A program made the translations under genes and the position numbers. This document shows, piece by piece, positions 1 through 10,513 of a stretch of DNA of 64,000 nucleotides (positions within the stretch are counted from its first letter, which is position 1; each line of letters opens with the position of its first letter). Source of the DNA: Mixophyes australis (taxonomy: Eukaryota > Chordata > Amphibia > Anura > Limnodynastidae); NCBI GenBank assembly GCA_036250195.1, contig JAVHZZ010000006.1, positions 155,236,224-155,300,223 of the forward strand. The letters run 5' to 3'. The notes beneath the pieces were generated by a model. It made no database searches. It was not told the origin of the DNA and saw only the letters and a program-made list of their open reading frames with translations.

Positions 1-477
1 GTGTGGGAGAAGTGAGTGGGACCTGGATTAGGTGATATATCACCAGCTAATAGAAGCAGGGAGGAAGAAAGGTAGAAAAGATGATTGTAAGATGTATGTC
101 TTTTTAGTTTCTGGCGACAGGGTGAGGCTGTTAAAGTTATTGAATTTAAATTGCAAAAGAGTTCATGAGTGTTCACTAGAGGTGAGTGAAGTAATGAAGG
201 GGCAATGTGGACAGAGGTGTGTGTTGCAGGATGGGTGAGGGATGATATAGTCCTAAAGATAATGCCATGAAAAGAGAGAAAGAAAAATATTTTGGCAAGC
301 ATTGGGACTAGTAGTCAAATAGCAAAAATGAGGAATTAAAGGAATTGCCTAATTGCACTACTTCTCTGATTACACTGGACATTGCAGAGTTAGGCTGCAG
401 CAAATGTAGTGTATTCGTGGATGTCTGGATAGTATAAAGTAATGATGTGGGGAGCCATGTGGGGGAGTGGGTGGAAG
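1..477. other. Intergenic, purine-rich, no gene seen
   Basis: I see no exon-like or RNA-like sequence here. The G+A-rich texture resumes after the hAT element at 3077, so 1-477 and 3077 onward look like one host segment split by that insertion. Confidence 0.5.
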
Positions 478-564
478 CATGGCCGGATTAAGGGGGGGGG
501 CACAGGGGGCACGTGCCCCAGGCCCCCCTCTCTCCAAGGGCCCCCCGCCGCCCGCATACCCTCA

Positions 565-767
565 CATGCTGATAGCAGCCGCGGTGCTGCTGACAGAGAG
601 TGGATGCATGCATCAGTGGGGATCCCGCCGGCCACCGCATCTGACAGCTGTCATTTGTTGTCTGACAGCTGTCAGTTGCTATCTGACAGCTGTCAGATGC
701 GGCGGCCGGCGGGATCCCCACTGATGCATGCATCCACTCTCTGTCAGCAGCACCGCGGCTGCCGGAC
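565..767. repeat. GC-rich inverted repeat with three 21-bp spaced palindromes
   Basis: The arms at about 570-651 and 683-765 are near-perfect reverse complements. They contain GGATCCCGCCGGCC-like and ATGCATGCATC-like segments. At the centre the palindromic 12-mer TGACAGCTGTCA (once with a 3'-end variant context) recurs at about 642, 663 and 684, a 21-bp spacing. It could form a large cruciform or hairpin inside the hAT element. Confidence 0.75.
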
Positions 768-889
768 CATCTAAAATGGCTGAAATGGAGCTGCTGCGCA
801 TGTGCAGCAGCTCCCACTTCACATGAAGGAGAGAAGGTGAGTGCCCATAGAACAAAAGGAGAATCATATATAAATAAATATGCCATTCA

Positions 890-1024
890 CTATGAAGGGT
901 CTTCTTAAACAAGTATATACATATGATTATTTATTTTATGTATATACATAATTATATTATTGAACCATAACTGATAAAATAAATAATCATATGTATATAC
1001 ATATTTAAGAAGACCCTTCATAGC
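890..1024. repeat. AT-rich inverted repeat, third copy near 1203
   Basis: The segment TATGAAGGGTCTTCTT followed by a TATATACATATGATTATTTATTTTAT-type stretch occurs at about 892. It recurs inverted, ending near 1022, and again in direct orientation from about 1204. Two arms make a hairpin; the third copy suggests an internal duplication. Confidence 0.7.
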
Positions 1025-1084
1025 TTGATTATTACTTGACTGTTTGATTAAATATGTAGCCACCTGCAGTAGTAAGAGTGTGTG

Positions 1085-1086
1085 TA

Positions 1087-1152
<66 letters not shown>
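1085..1152. repeat. (TA)n microsatellite
   Basis: Nearly pure alternating TA of about 68 bp inside the hAT element. Similar TA runs lie at about 1315-1366 and, after a short CA run, at 1539-1563. Confidence 0.9.
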
Positions 1153-1156
<4 letters not shown>

Positions 1157-1312
1157 GGATACATTTTACATATTTAATCAAGCAATAGAGTATTAATCCT
1201 GCTATGAAGGGTCTTCTTCAATATGTATATACATATGATTATTTATTTTATCAGTTATGTTTCAATAAATATACATTGAACATTAATATTAGACTGGTAG
1301 CGCCAATGCCTG

Positions 1313-1314
<2 letters not shown>

Positions 1315-1366
<52 letters not shown>
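1315..1366. repeat. (TA)n microsatellite
   Basis: Pure TA run of about 50 bp inside the hAT element. Confidence 0.9.
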
Positions 1367-1372
<6 letters not shown>

Positions 1373-1521
1373 CATACACACATAAATTTGTTTATATAAA
1401 TAAATAAATAATCTAGATAAATGATCTAATTAAAGCTTTAAAATAAGTGGCATGCTTTGATAATTACTTTAATAATGATTAATAAAATAGAGGGTCCTGC
1501 ATGATATATACTACATAGCTG

Positions 1522-1522
<1 letters not shown>

Positions 1523-1563
<41 letters not shown>
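1523..1563. repeat. (CA)n(TA)n compound microsatellite
   Basis: A CA run passes directly into a TA run, inside the hAT element. Confidence 0.85.
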
Positions 1564-1564
<1 letters not shown>

Positions 1565-1604
1565 TAGTCAAAATTGGTGTTATGTTATCAATGTTTATTT
1601 TTTA

Positions 1605-1865
1605 TGTTAGTTTTAATGTGCGGTATCATTGCTAGTTTTAAATTAATGTGCATTATCAATGGTATTTTTAAAGTGCGGTATCAATGCTAGTTTTAACGTG
1701 CAGTATCAGTGCTAGTTTTAGCTTGCGGTATTATTGGTTGTTTTAGTGTATGTTATCAATGCTATTTTTAATGTGCAGTTTCAATGTTAGTTTAAATGTG
1801 TTGTGTCAATATCCATTTTAATGTGGGCCTTTGATGATTGTTTTAATGTACAGTATTTTAGTTTG
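1605..1865. repeat. Degenerate minisatellite, about 26-bp unit
   Basis: Units related to GTGCGGTATCAATGCTAG plus TTTTAA recur at about 1619, 1650, 1674, 1700, 1726, 1748, 1774 and 1799. Most spacings are 25-26 bp, with one of about 31 bp. The units are diverged, so the array is old. Confidence 0.75.
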
Positions 1866-2269
1866 TGGAAGCAATAATTTGTCTTATGCAGACAACCTAG
1901 GCGAGCCCTCTGGGAGAGCTGTAAGTGTCATACTGTGGGCTGTAGGTGATGTAATGCAGGATGTGTCAATGCCTATAGCCTTATATCCAATGGCGTTATT
2001 TTACATGCGTTTTATACAGAGGTGCTTGTACAATTTACAAGTACCTGTACTAATATTAATATATATATCACGCCCAACATTCAGTGAGCAGCGGCAAGGA
2101 GAGAGGATGCTGGGTCCCAGGCACCGCCAAATTGGTAAGAAGAAAGAAGAAAAGACAGAAGAAATAAAAGAAAGAAGGTGAAGTATGGTAAGTAAAGAAA
2201 CGGAGGGGAATGGTGATAGGAAACAATGGAGGGGCAAAAGAATGAAGGAGAGGGCAGAGTGAGAATGCA

Positions 2270-2957
2270 GATGGGCACAGAGTGTGTGGAGATGATGCAG
2301 GGGCACAGAGTGTGTGGATGCAGAGGGGCACAGAGTGTGTGGAGATGATGCAGGGGTACAGAGTGTGGCGATGCAGGGGTACAGAGTGTGTGGATGCGAT
2401 GCAGGGTCACAGAGTGTGTGGAGATGTTGCAGGGGCATAGAGTGTGTGGTGATGATGCAGGGGCACAGAGTGTGTGGAGATGATGCAGGGGCACAGAGTG
2501 TGTGGAGATAATGCAAGGGCACAGAGTGTGTGGAGGCGATGCAGGGGCACAGAGTGTGTGGAGATAATGCAGGGGCACAGAGTGTGGGGAGGCGATGCAG
2601 GGGCACAGAGTGTGTGGAGGCGATGTAGGGGCACAGAGTGTGTGTATGATGATGCAGGGGCACAGAGTGTGTGTATGATGATGCAAGGGCACAGAGTGTG
2701 TGGATGAGATGCAGGGGCACAGATTGTGTGGATGTGATGCAGGGGCACAGAGTGTGTGGAGGCGATGCAGGGGCACAGAGTGTGTGGATGCGATGCAGGG
2801 GCACAGATTGTGTGGATGCGATGCAGGGGCATAGTGTGTGGAGGCGATGCAGGGGCACAGAGTGGGTGGAGGCAATGCAGGGGCACACAGTGTGTGGATG
2901 CAGAGGGGCACAGAGTGTGTTGATGATGATGCAGGGGCACAGAGTGTGTGGATGACT
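2270..2957. repeat. Minisatellite, about 28-bp unit, roughly 24 copies
   Basis: The unit is GATGCAGGGGCACAGAGTGT plus TGTGGA and 1-3 variable bases. Successive GCACAGAG motifs at 2463, 2491, 2519 and 2547 are exactly 28 bp apart, and some units are shorter. The unit holds no stop codon in several frames, which produces long false open frames on both strands. It lies in the right half of the hAT element. Confidence 0.9.
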
Positions 2958-2996
2958 CTAAGGGTGCCGCAAACTGCAAAAGTTTGGGAACCACTG
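2950..2996 (-). mobile_element. Terminus of a Charlie-like hAT, nested
   Basis: The reverse complement begins CAGTGGTTCCCAAACTTTTG, which matches the terminal sequence of Charlie-type hAT elements. It directly follows the 28-bp minisatellite. I could not find a matching left end or a convincing target duplication, so only this end is called. Confidence 0.6.
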
Positions 2997-3076
2997 CCTT
3001 AATTTTTGATCTTAGGGGCCCCCTTGTCTTAAGTGCCCCGGGCCCCCCAAAGCCTTAATCCAGCTCTGGGTGGAAG

Positions 3077-3608
3077 TGTTGAATGGAGAGTAATAAAGAG
3101 CAGGTAATTGAGTAGCTGAGATTTCGCAGACTCATGAGAGAGGAGATTGGTTGAAAGACAGTATAATTTCTTCCTACTTGTAAAGGGAGACAAAGCTTAA
3201 ATAGAATTGAAGTACAGTGGTGAGATGGGGGACTGAAATAACTGTAGCATGGGTAGGGAGTGGTTGAGCAAGTAGTACAGCAGTCTGATTAAACAGAGTG
3301 GATTTTGCATTGAAAACAAACTGACAAATAGAACAAACTTTCATGAGATGAGAGGAAAATTAGATCAGAGTCCAAAACAGTCCTCATGCTGCATGTAGCT
3401 TGTAGCCAGAGTGAGTTGAAAACATCAGAGGTAGAATATGGAGTTTCAGGTGAATACTGACTGTTGTTCTTGTGAAGCTGAGTTAATAGGCAGAATGTTG
3501 TCCTTTTTCCTCCAGTGTAACTCCGGTATAACTCCGAATTATGCTGTTTAAATTTTTTGTTTCACACTTGTATCTATACACACTTAGAGCTATACACACT
3601 AACTATGC

Positions 3609-3674
<66 letters not shown>

Positions 3675-3906
3675 TCTCTCTCCCCCTCTCTAATATCAGA
3701 GAATTTAAATATCAGTATATACTAACTTCTCATAAATTCTGCAATCCTGGCTATTGCTTGCTGACTGGCAGTAATTCATACAGGGCATTATAATAATTAC
3801 AGAATCGTAAGATACAATAGAAATGAGAGCCTTGCCCAAAAGAGCTCATAATATAAAAAAGAAAGGGATACTTATAACAGGGGAACATGTAAATTGACAC
3901 ATTGAT
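3077..3906. other. Intergenic, no gene seen
   Basis: Apart from the TA run at 3611-3671 I see nothing gene-like. Confidence 0.45.
3611..3671. repeat. (TA)n microsatellite
   Basis: Pure TA run of about 60 bp. Confidence 0.9.
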
Positions 3907-4103
3907 GGGAATCCAATTCCCCCTGAATTTGTGTGGCGTTAAAGCTATTACTGTTATGGTAGTTTTAACCCGGCTTTCTGCTCGCGGCTCAGAGACCTGC
4001 GGGCAGAAAGCAGGCGTTGAAACTACTGTAATAAAGCACATTATTACGGTAATAATGTGCAGGCCGCATTACTTTTACCTGTACTGCGGCCAATTGAATT
4101 CCT
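3907..4103. mobile_element. Palindromic MITE (snap-back), boundaries approximate
   Basis: The two halves are imperfect reverse complements. The left half has GTTATGGTAGTTTTAACCC and GGCTTTCTGC; the right half has GCAGAAAGC, GTTGAAACTACTGTAATA and GAATTCC. The ends resemble the ATTCAATT ends of the MITE at 29506, so they may be related. I could not confirm a target duplication. Confidence 0.6.
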
Positions 4104-4529
4104 TTGTCCTCAACTAATTATTCCAACCCAGTCAGAGTGTTGTTATATGCTTGAATGAAGAGTGAAGTTTAAGGATGGGCTTTCAAAGACAACTAAGTTT
4201 TAATATACAGAGATATACTAGTCAAACCAAAGGCCTCAATGGTGCAGAACTTTTCTCTGCTCCTTTCACTTGCCTGTTTTGGAGGGAGTTGACAAAGTTA
4301 TAACATATAGAGAACTACTTACCTGATTTGTTGCTTTCACCAATCCAACAGGTTTCTACTGTTTCAAGCATAAAGCAGTGGTGTTGGTGCTACTCCACAT
4401 GCATGCTTCTTAGGTGTGGGTGAAGTTCTCCTTTAAAGTCTTGGAGACTCCAAGAGGCATATTTATAAATTAAAGATGACAGATGTTTTGGGTTTTTTTT
4501 GTCCCCATTTAATATAAACTCATCCTGGG

Positions 4530-5141
4530 TGTAATGTATTAAGTCGATTCTGGACTATTCTTGATTAGCACTGGCTTACCTGAGGTGCAGAGTCTAACAA
4601 ACACCTTGGTGTTCACCAAGAACCGCTGCAAGACGGGATGGGCTTAGCTGCCGGGAGACGGAGGTCGCATCCTCATGCTCTCCTCAAGTAGTGTAGCGGG
4701 AGGATTCAGCGAGGAGGTAGTAGAGGTGTCAGACAATCCAGGTCAGGGACACAGGCACAGGCAAACAGCGTAGTCAGCAAGCAGGGTCAGTACATAGATA
4801 TGGCAGATCCAGAAAGGTCAGCAAGCCGGGTCGGTACACAGATATGGCAGATCCAGAAAGGCCAGCAAGCCGGGTCGGTACACAAATATGGCAGATCCAG
4901 AGAGGTCAGCAAGCCGGGTCGGTACACAGGAGGTCAAATACACTGGGAGAAGGCACTAGGAGGAACAGGGATCAGGAGCCAGGAACAGGTAAGTTGCTCT
5001 GACACTTACCAAGTGTCAGAGCGATATTTTTATAGTAAGCCCTGTTTGAATTCCCCACCCAGGTCTAGCGGTCATGTGACCGCCGAACCCGGAAGTGCGG
5101 CTTCCGGGTCCGACGGAGCAGAGGGGTAAGTATTTGTTACA
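4530..5141 (-). mobile_element. 3' LTR of a Ty3/gypsy retrotransposon
   Basis: Read on the minus strand the segment begins TGTAACAAATAC and ends ATACATTACA, the short inverted TG...CA ends of an LTR. It is preceded on that strand by a purine-rich AAGGTAGGGGGTAC, as expected of a polypurine tract, and beyond that by integrase chromodomain coding sequence. A TATA-like CTATAAAAAT lies at about 5024-5035 on the minus strand. The 5' LTR and most of the internal region are missing, so this is a truncated copy. Confidence 0.7.
4775..4935. repeat. 44-bp tandem repeat inside the LTR, about 3.5 copies
   Basis: TGGCAGATCCAGA starts at 4801, 4845 and 4889, an exact 44-bp period. Each unit includes GCAAGCCGGGTCGGTACACA. 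Such repeats are common in LTR U3/R regions. Confidence 0.85.
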
Positions 5142-5199
5142 GTACCCCCTACCTTAAAGGTTGACTCCAGACACCTACACAGGTTTACAGGGAAATTTT

Positions 5200-5360
5200 T
5201 TATGAAAGAGGTTGAGTAGACGGGGGGGCATGAAGGTCAACCACTCTTACTCAGGAGCATTCCTTCGGACCATATCCTTTCCAGTCTATTAGGAATTGTA
5301 CGGCACCTCTGATTTTTACGAGAGTCCAAGATTTGTTTTACTTCATATTCACCCTGATTA
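5200..5360 (-). pseudogene. Ty3/gypsy integrase C-terminal chromodomain relic
   Basis: On the minus strand the sequence encodes GEYEVKQILDSR and, after one frameshift, RGAVQFLIDWKGYGPKE. The E-Y-E-V...ILDSR and FL(V/I)-W-KGYGP-E patterns define the chromodomain at the integrase C-terminus of vertebrate chromoviruses. A stop codon follows the second block, so the copy is dead. It lies directly upstream (minus strand) of the polypurine tract and LTR, the canonical order. The rest of pol is not visible to the right. Confidence 0.75.
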
Positions 5361-6640
5361 TGAATAAAAATGGGGAGGAGCCCTAGGAGGGGCGGAAAAC
5401 TTGTTAGTAACCACTGGTTTCAGCAATGAAACCAATGGTTTTGTGTGAGGGGACACCATCAGGACAATCTTTGTCATGTGTCACTTTCATGTGCTTCAAG
5501 GTTTTTATTACGTTGCTCTAAGTGCAACTGGAAGGTGGAAAGTGTATCTCCTAGTACAATACAGGACATTAGAGATGTTGAAGTTCTTTTGTGTGTGTAC
5601 ACTCCTTTACAAAGCAGGGAATGTGGACTCTCCACACCTTTATCTCATTTAAAGAATTGTGTTCTGCAAAATGAAATAATTTTTTCCATTAGAGTACAAA
5701 ACTAGGCACAGGTGCATCTTAGTAAAGTATGTCATTAATCTGCACAACCCCTCACATCGGCAGCTGCAAACTTTTAAACCCACATTGTAGATGCCGCCAT
5801 TTGAAAGGAGTGAACACGGAGGGAAGAGGCAGAGAATATTAAACAGTCTTAGGACCCATTCATCTTTCTGGTGCCATTTTTCCATGGCTGTGCAGTGAAA
5901 ATAAGAAAGTGCTCTGAAAATGTATACACAAATTTATTTTGTGTGTGATACTTCTGCATTTCTAAAACCTTTACACAAATTAAATATGCCCCCTGATATA
6001 CAGCAAATAGGGGGCTCCCCCAAGATTTTCAAAGTCCAAGAGCTGGCTTGCATCACAGCTATTGTTACCTGCGAACTAAAGTCTATAGCACTAAAATAGA
6101 CTTTATAGAAGGTGTTCCGTGGAGCTCTATTGAGAGCTGTAGACAGGTCTGCATTGGTTTCCTTTTCAGTTGCTTTGAAAACACAATTTTGAGCGCTCCA
6201 GCTCTTAGCTTCACGTATATGGGGAGTCTCGGGGACCTCGTATTTGCTGTACTTGTTTGACAACAACTTTGCTACATGCAGAGTTGTTTTAAATGATTGT
6301 ATAATGTTTCATTTTTTTAACAATTACTTTTATTATGGATTTTCGATTAAAAGGGTACAAAAAGCAAAAATTAAAATAGGGGGAGGATGGAAGGACCAAG
6401 TGTGAGGTATGGGGGTACACATCAACACATTATTTATACATCATACAATCGGGTAATGTGTCATGGTTTTTAACCATTGATTTCACTTGAGTTGCTTGCA
6501 TGGATGATTTAAAACAAAATTATGCTTTTTTAAATTAGTTGAATTTTATCAGTTTTGATGCACTTATTTAAAAAAAAATTAAAAAACTTTAAAATGCAGT
6601 ATAGTAATATGCTCATAAAAACAAATAAAGGTTTCAAAAC
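5361..6640. other. Intergenic, no gene recognised
   Basis: Several short open frames exist but none shows a recognisable domain. A T-rich stretch near 6305-6380 resembles the poly(A) side of an old LINE on the minus strand, which I cannot confirm. Confidence 0.4.
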
Positions 6641-6649
6641 ATTCCAAAA

Positions 6650-8330
6650 TTGAAAGTTACTTGGACTAGAAAAAAGGATGTTCTACTGGTCTCGGCAGTG
6701 GTAGACTGCTGTAATAGTGGGTTCAGGTCCCTGAAGGTAACTCACTCGATAAAATGGATTTGCATCTCTGACTCACTTTGCGTGTGGGACAAAGAGATCA
6801 AGTACTCAAGTGCTCTCTCACATCCGACTCTACAAGTATTCATAAATGCCCTGTCCCAACTGATCCCTGACCTCAATCTGACTTTCTAGTAACACAATGG
6901 TCTTACCCATTTACACATTCTTTTTGAAAAACAGACCTGTTAACCTTCTCACAAATCCAAAACACATTCCATATAACCTCCCAGGACTTATATACTATGG
7001 GCCCGATTTATTAAGGAAAGCAAGGCAAAAAAAATGAGTAACTTTTCTCCTGGACAAAACCATGTTACAATGCAAGGGGTGCATATTAGTTTATTATATT
7101 GCACATAAGTTAAATACTGGCTGTTTATTTATGTAGCACAGATACACTTGATAGCTTTTTTTGTTACACTGAAAGTCAAGGTTGATCTAGGACATGCCCT
7201 GCCCCAACAATAAATCTGTCCCCACGTATTAAATTTAGCTCCCCCTCCAATGCAACATGGTTTTACCAAGGTGTAAGGTTACTCATTTTTTTTGCTTTCC
7301 TCTCCTTAATGAATTCGGACCAATATCTCCAAACACACCACTGGCTACAATCTCATTCTACACAAGATTCTAAGATTAATCGGTCTCTTTCCTGGCTAAT
7401 TTCCAAACTAAATTCTCAGTCACACTAAGAAGGTATCACATCCTGGCACCACTTTATACTACCCCCTCAAACAATTAAACAAATTATACCTCTGAGAAGA
7501 ATGGGAAAATATTTTCACTAAGCGCCATCGTATTTCTAAATGCATAGATTCACTAATCAAATTGATACACAGAATCTTCTTACAAACTACATAATATTTA
7601 GCATACCAAGTCAAAATATTGTTGGAGGAATTGTGGGAGAGAAGGAAATATACTCCACTTATTCTGGAACTATCTAGTAATTAAACCATTATGGTCAGAG
7701 TTTGGAAATGTAACCAGCTTCAATACTGTATTGACCTCTGAATTAGTGCTAATAATTTTCCTCCAGATTTCCCAGTATATAACAAATATGTAGTGGGACA
7801 CATTCTGATTTCTACATGTGCTGGAATTGCTCAGCACTGGAAAGATCCATACCCTCCTTACATATCCAAAACCATAGCTAAAGTACAACTTGCATGCTTT
7901 GAAATGGAGACTATCAATTGTAAATACTCCGGCTCTGTCACTGCCCCCCCTGGTTAAGTCGCATTTGTGGCACATTTACAACATGGAACTAGCTGCTCAA
8001 TATTAGATATGCCATGAACAATTGACTTCCCTATATACTCAAAACCCCTATCATTGCCTTAGACCCTTAACAGATGGTTGTTCCTTAATGAATACTTTTC
8101 TACAATCTGAGATTTATCTGAAGTGTACTGTTCTCTATTCATTTACATTTACTATGTATTCTTCAAATAGAATAGGCTTTGTACAAGTATTATTTGTTAT
8201 ATTCCACCGTTTGTCTTCCCTTATCCCTCCCACTTGTTAGGACAATACCCATTGAAATGATGAGACTCCTAGAATTGCTTCACGAGATCAGCCCCCTTTT
8301 TTGTTGTGCACAATTTGCTTGTGAATACGT
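6650..8330 (+). pseudogene. L1-like LINE ORF2 C-terminal relic, split by a MITE
   Basis: The + strand encodes dispersed L1 ORF2 C-terminal blocks in shifting frames. These include KEIKYSSALSHPTL (about 6800-6830), WENIFTKRHR...LIKLIHRIF (7505-7580) and CWRNCGRERNILHLFW (from 7620) followed by PLWSEF. The last block matches the Cys-rich tail of L1 reverse transcriptase proteins (C-W-x2-C-G...LLH-x-W). Stops and frameshifts are frequent. A MITE at 6999-7321 interrupts it, so the LINE is older than the MITE. The exact ends are not resolved. Confidence 0.65.
6999..7321. mobile_element. MITE, GGGCCTGATTTATTAAGG family, copy 1
   Basis: The left end is GGGCCCGATTTATTAAGGA; the reverse complement of the right end is GGTCCGAATTCATTAAGGA. 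Shared internal words include TGTTACAATGCAAGGGGTGC and GTTGATCTAGGACATG. Length 323 bp, matching the copy at 10034 once that copy's nested insert is subtracted. Inserted in the L1 relic. Confidence 0.75.
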
Positions 8331-8442
8331 GGATACTTGGTTGCCCCTAGAACTTGACTCATAGTAGGGGATTAGCTCTGGGGATTGTGTGGTTAAAGAT
8401 GGACAGTATCAGGTTGGAGGCAATAGGAAAACCAGATACCTG

Positions 8443-9496
8443 GGTATAAATGTATTAACTAGCGATTCTAGCAAATTACCAATATTCATTGACTTAGCCG
8501 GCATAATCTAAAACAGCAATCAGTTTAAAGGCAAAACTTGCCTTTAAACACATTGCTGTTTTAAATTATGCTGGCAAAGTCACCAAATATCGTTGATTTG
8601 CTAGAATCATATTAAAGTAATTCTATCGTTTTCAAAATAAGCATTGCCCAAGCGATTGTATTGTGTTTGCAACGCACAAAGTAATTTATTTTAGCAGATG
8701 TAACATTTAACAGTTCAATACATGATTATAATACAGTACAGCCAATACCAAAAGATAAATACATATTGCTGCATTCGCATGCGCTTGCTGCGCTCCCACG
8801 GGTACCAGTGAACAGTATATCACTAGAATACTGTGGTCAGAGTAGACTGAGACCAGTGGGATCACAGCTATGATTATATACATTCAGTGTTACAGAGCGA
8901 ACAATGCAGATGACGTGGCTTGCTTCTATAGGTCCAGACTTCAGATAGGTCCAGTGTAAACAGGTCATAGGCTAGTTCAAACAACCCCCTCAAAGTCTGA
9001 GGGTCAACATTCCAGATGATTCTCCCGCCCAGAAACCACTTACAACTAGTCCATTAGCATTTTACAGTTTGGCATCACTCTGACTATTTATTCCCTAACA
9101 TCAATAACTAGAGTATGCAATATGCGATCTCTTCGGTGAATGAACCGAACAGCTGCTGATGAATAGGGGATTAAAATTATATCAGACATGACACATTTCC
9201 TATAACCTGAACCTTAAATACACTGAAGTGTACATATAATCATAATATATAAACTAATAATAAACTAAATACTATCTGCTCATAAATCACTGTATATAAC
9301 GGAACTAATATGAATTATATAAATAACTAAATGTTGTAATGCGAGTGTGTGCGTGCGTATTTTACCGTGCGATCGCAGTATGCCACGTATAGCGTGGCAT
9401 ACTGAGTGCAATCGCACAATAAAACAATATTAACCAATATACTTTCGTTCATCAAATTATACGACTTTGACAGTTACTAGTTAATACATTTACCCC
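8443..9496. mobile_element. Harbinger-like non-autonomous element, 1.05 kb, unexplained interior
   Basis: The left end GGTATAAATGTATTAACTAG and the reverse complement of the right end (GGGTAAATGTATTAACTAG after a leading G) are inverted repeats. CCTGG flanks both sides (8439-8443 and 9496-9500), read as a 3-bp CTG duplication in a CNNNG context. Just inside the left end, 8453-8610 is itself a hairpin whose arms share GATTCTAGCAAAT and AACAGCAAT-type words. The 8640-9440 interior has no recognisable protein. It includes a palindrome near 9380-9405 (AGTATGCCACG/CGTGGCATACT) and may be a further nested insertion. Confidence 0.6.
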
Positions 9497-9500
9497 CTGG

Positions 9501-10033
9501 TATCGTTAGAGGTGGGAGCAAAGTCCAATAAACTATTCGAAGTTAGGGGCAGGCAATGTACAGAAGCAGAGTCCAGTGAACAATATGAGGTCAGGGGTAG
9601 ATGAGAGAAGCAAGGTCTAATTCACAATATACCCATACACAACAGAGAGGCACACATTAAGCACAGTTTCAATACACTGGGTCAGAACAATCTTTCACCA
9701 GCATAGGTGTATATGAGAGGAAGCCTAAAAAAGCCTGGAGAGCCAATGAAGTGAGATCTGGAAGACAAGACTACTGATCACATAAAACATCTAAGGAATG
9801 TGTCCGTTAACATAAAAATCAGGAACCCCTGTGAATAATTTTGACCTGTTTTTAAGAGACCACGAAAGAAGCATAAACATCCACTTCAGTGATGCTGACT
9901 TAATAACCAGTACAGCAAGCAAGAAGAATGGCAGTGCCTGACACTGACAATCGATGCTATGCAAAGGCTGCGAACACTGCAGCACCTGCCACTTATCATA
10001 AAACCCTTTTTTGCTTTCTGTATTCCATATATC
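9501..10033. other. Intergenic, no gene seen
   Basis: Short purine-rich imperfect repeats (AGAAGCA(G)AGTCCA-like and AGGGGTAGATGAGAG-like) near 9510-9650; nothing else recognised. Confidence 0.4.
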
Positions 10034-10513
10034 GGCCCTGATTTATTAAGGAAAGGAAAGCAAAAAAATGAGTAAGTTTGCACCTTGGCAAAACATTAAA
10101 ACATTGCATTAGAGGGGGAGATAAATTTAAAATGTGGGGACGGATTTATAGTTGGGGTAGGGCATGTCCTAGATCAGTGTTGGCTAACCTGTGACACTCC
10201 AGGTGTTATAAAACTACAAGTCCCAGCATACCCTTCCAGCAATAAGCTGCTGTATATTGGCAAAGCATGCTGGGATTTGTAGTTTCACAACACCTGGAGT
10301 GTCACAGGTTAGCCAACACTGTCCTAGATCAACTTTAAATTTCAGTGTAAAAAGAAAGCTATCAAAGTATTTGTGTGCTACATGAAAAAACAGCCAGTAT
10401 TTAACTTATGTGCAAATAATGAACTACTATGCCCCCCTTGTATTACAACATGGTTTTGTAAAGGAAAAAACTTACTCATTTCTTTGCCTTACTTTTCTTA
10501 ATGACTCAGGCCC
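10034..10513. mobile_element. MITE, GGGCCTGATTTATTAAGG family, copy 2
   Basis: The left end is GGCCCTGATTTATTAAGGAA; the right end reverse complement is GGGCCTGAGTCATTAAGAAA. ATC flanks both sides, a possible 3-bp duplication. A hAT MITE (10175-10321) interrupts it. Without that insert and its duplicated 8 bp the element is 325 bp, close to the 323 bp of copy 1. Confidence 0.75.
10175..10321. mobile_element. Nested hAT MITE, 147 bp, perfect 8-bp target duplication
   Basis: It begins CAGTGTTGGCTAACCTGTGA and ends with its exact reverse complement. TCCTAGAT is duplicated at 10167-10174 and 10322-10329. The inside holds the AGCATGCTGGGATTTGTAGTTT word common to amphibian hAT MITEs. It sits inside the MITE at 10034-10513, giving the order of insertion. 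Confidence 0.92.

Larger units (their letters stand above)
478..3068. mobile_element. Composite non-autonomous hAT transposon, 2.6 kb
   Basis: The ends are inverted repeats: the left end reads CATGGCCGGATTAAGG and the reverse complement of the right end reads CAGAGCTGGATTAAGG. Each is followed by C/G-rich sequence containing GGGGGCCC-like runs. The element is flanked by a perfect 8-bp direct repeat GGTGGAAG (470-477 and 3069-3076), the target duplication length typical of hAT transposases. No transposase is visible, so it is non-autonomous. The inside is a patchwork: a GC-rich inverted repeat, AT-rich inverted repeats, TA microsatellites, two minisatellites, and at 2950-2996 the terminus of another hAT. 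Open frames through the minisatellites are repeat artefacts. Confidence 0.85.

Noticed and set aside
442..912. Overlapping open frames on both strands in the GC-rich block
   Set aside because: They come from the inverted repeat of the hAT element; the two strands give near-identical peptides, as a palindrome would.
2001..2994. Long minus-strand open frames (up to 295 codons) rich in His-Thr-Leu-Cys-Pro
   Set aside because: They are translations of the 28-bp minisatellite; several overlapping frames are open at once and none has a domain or promoter.
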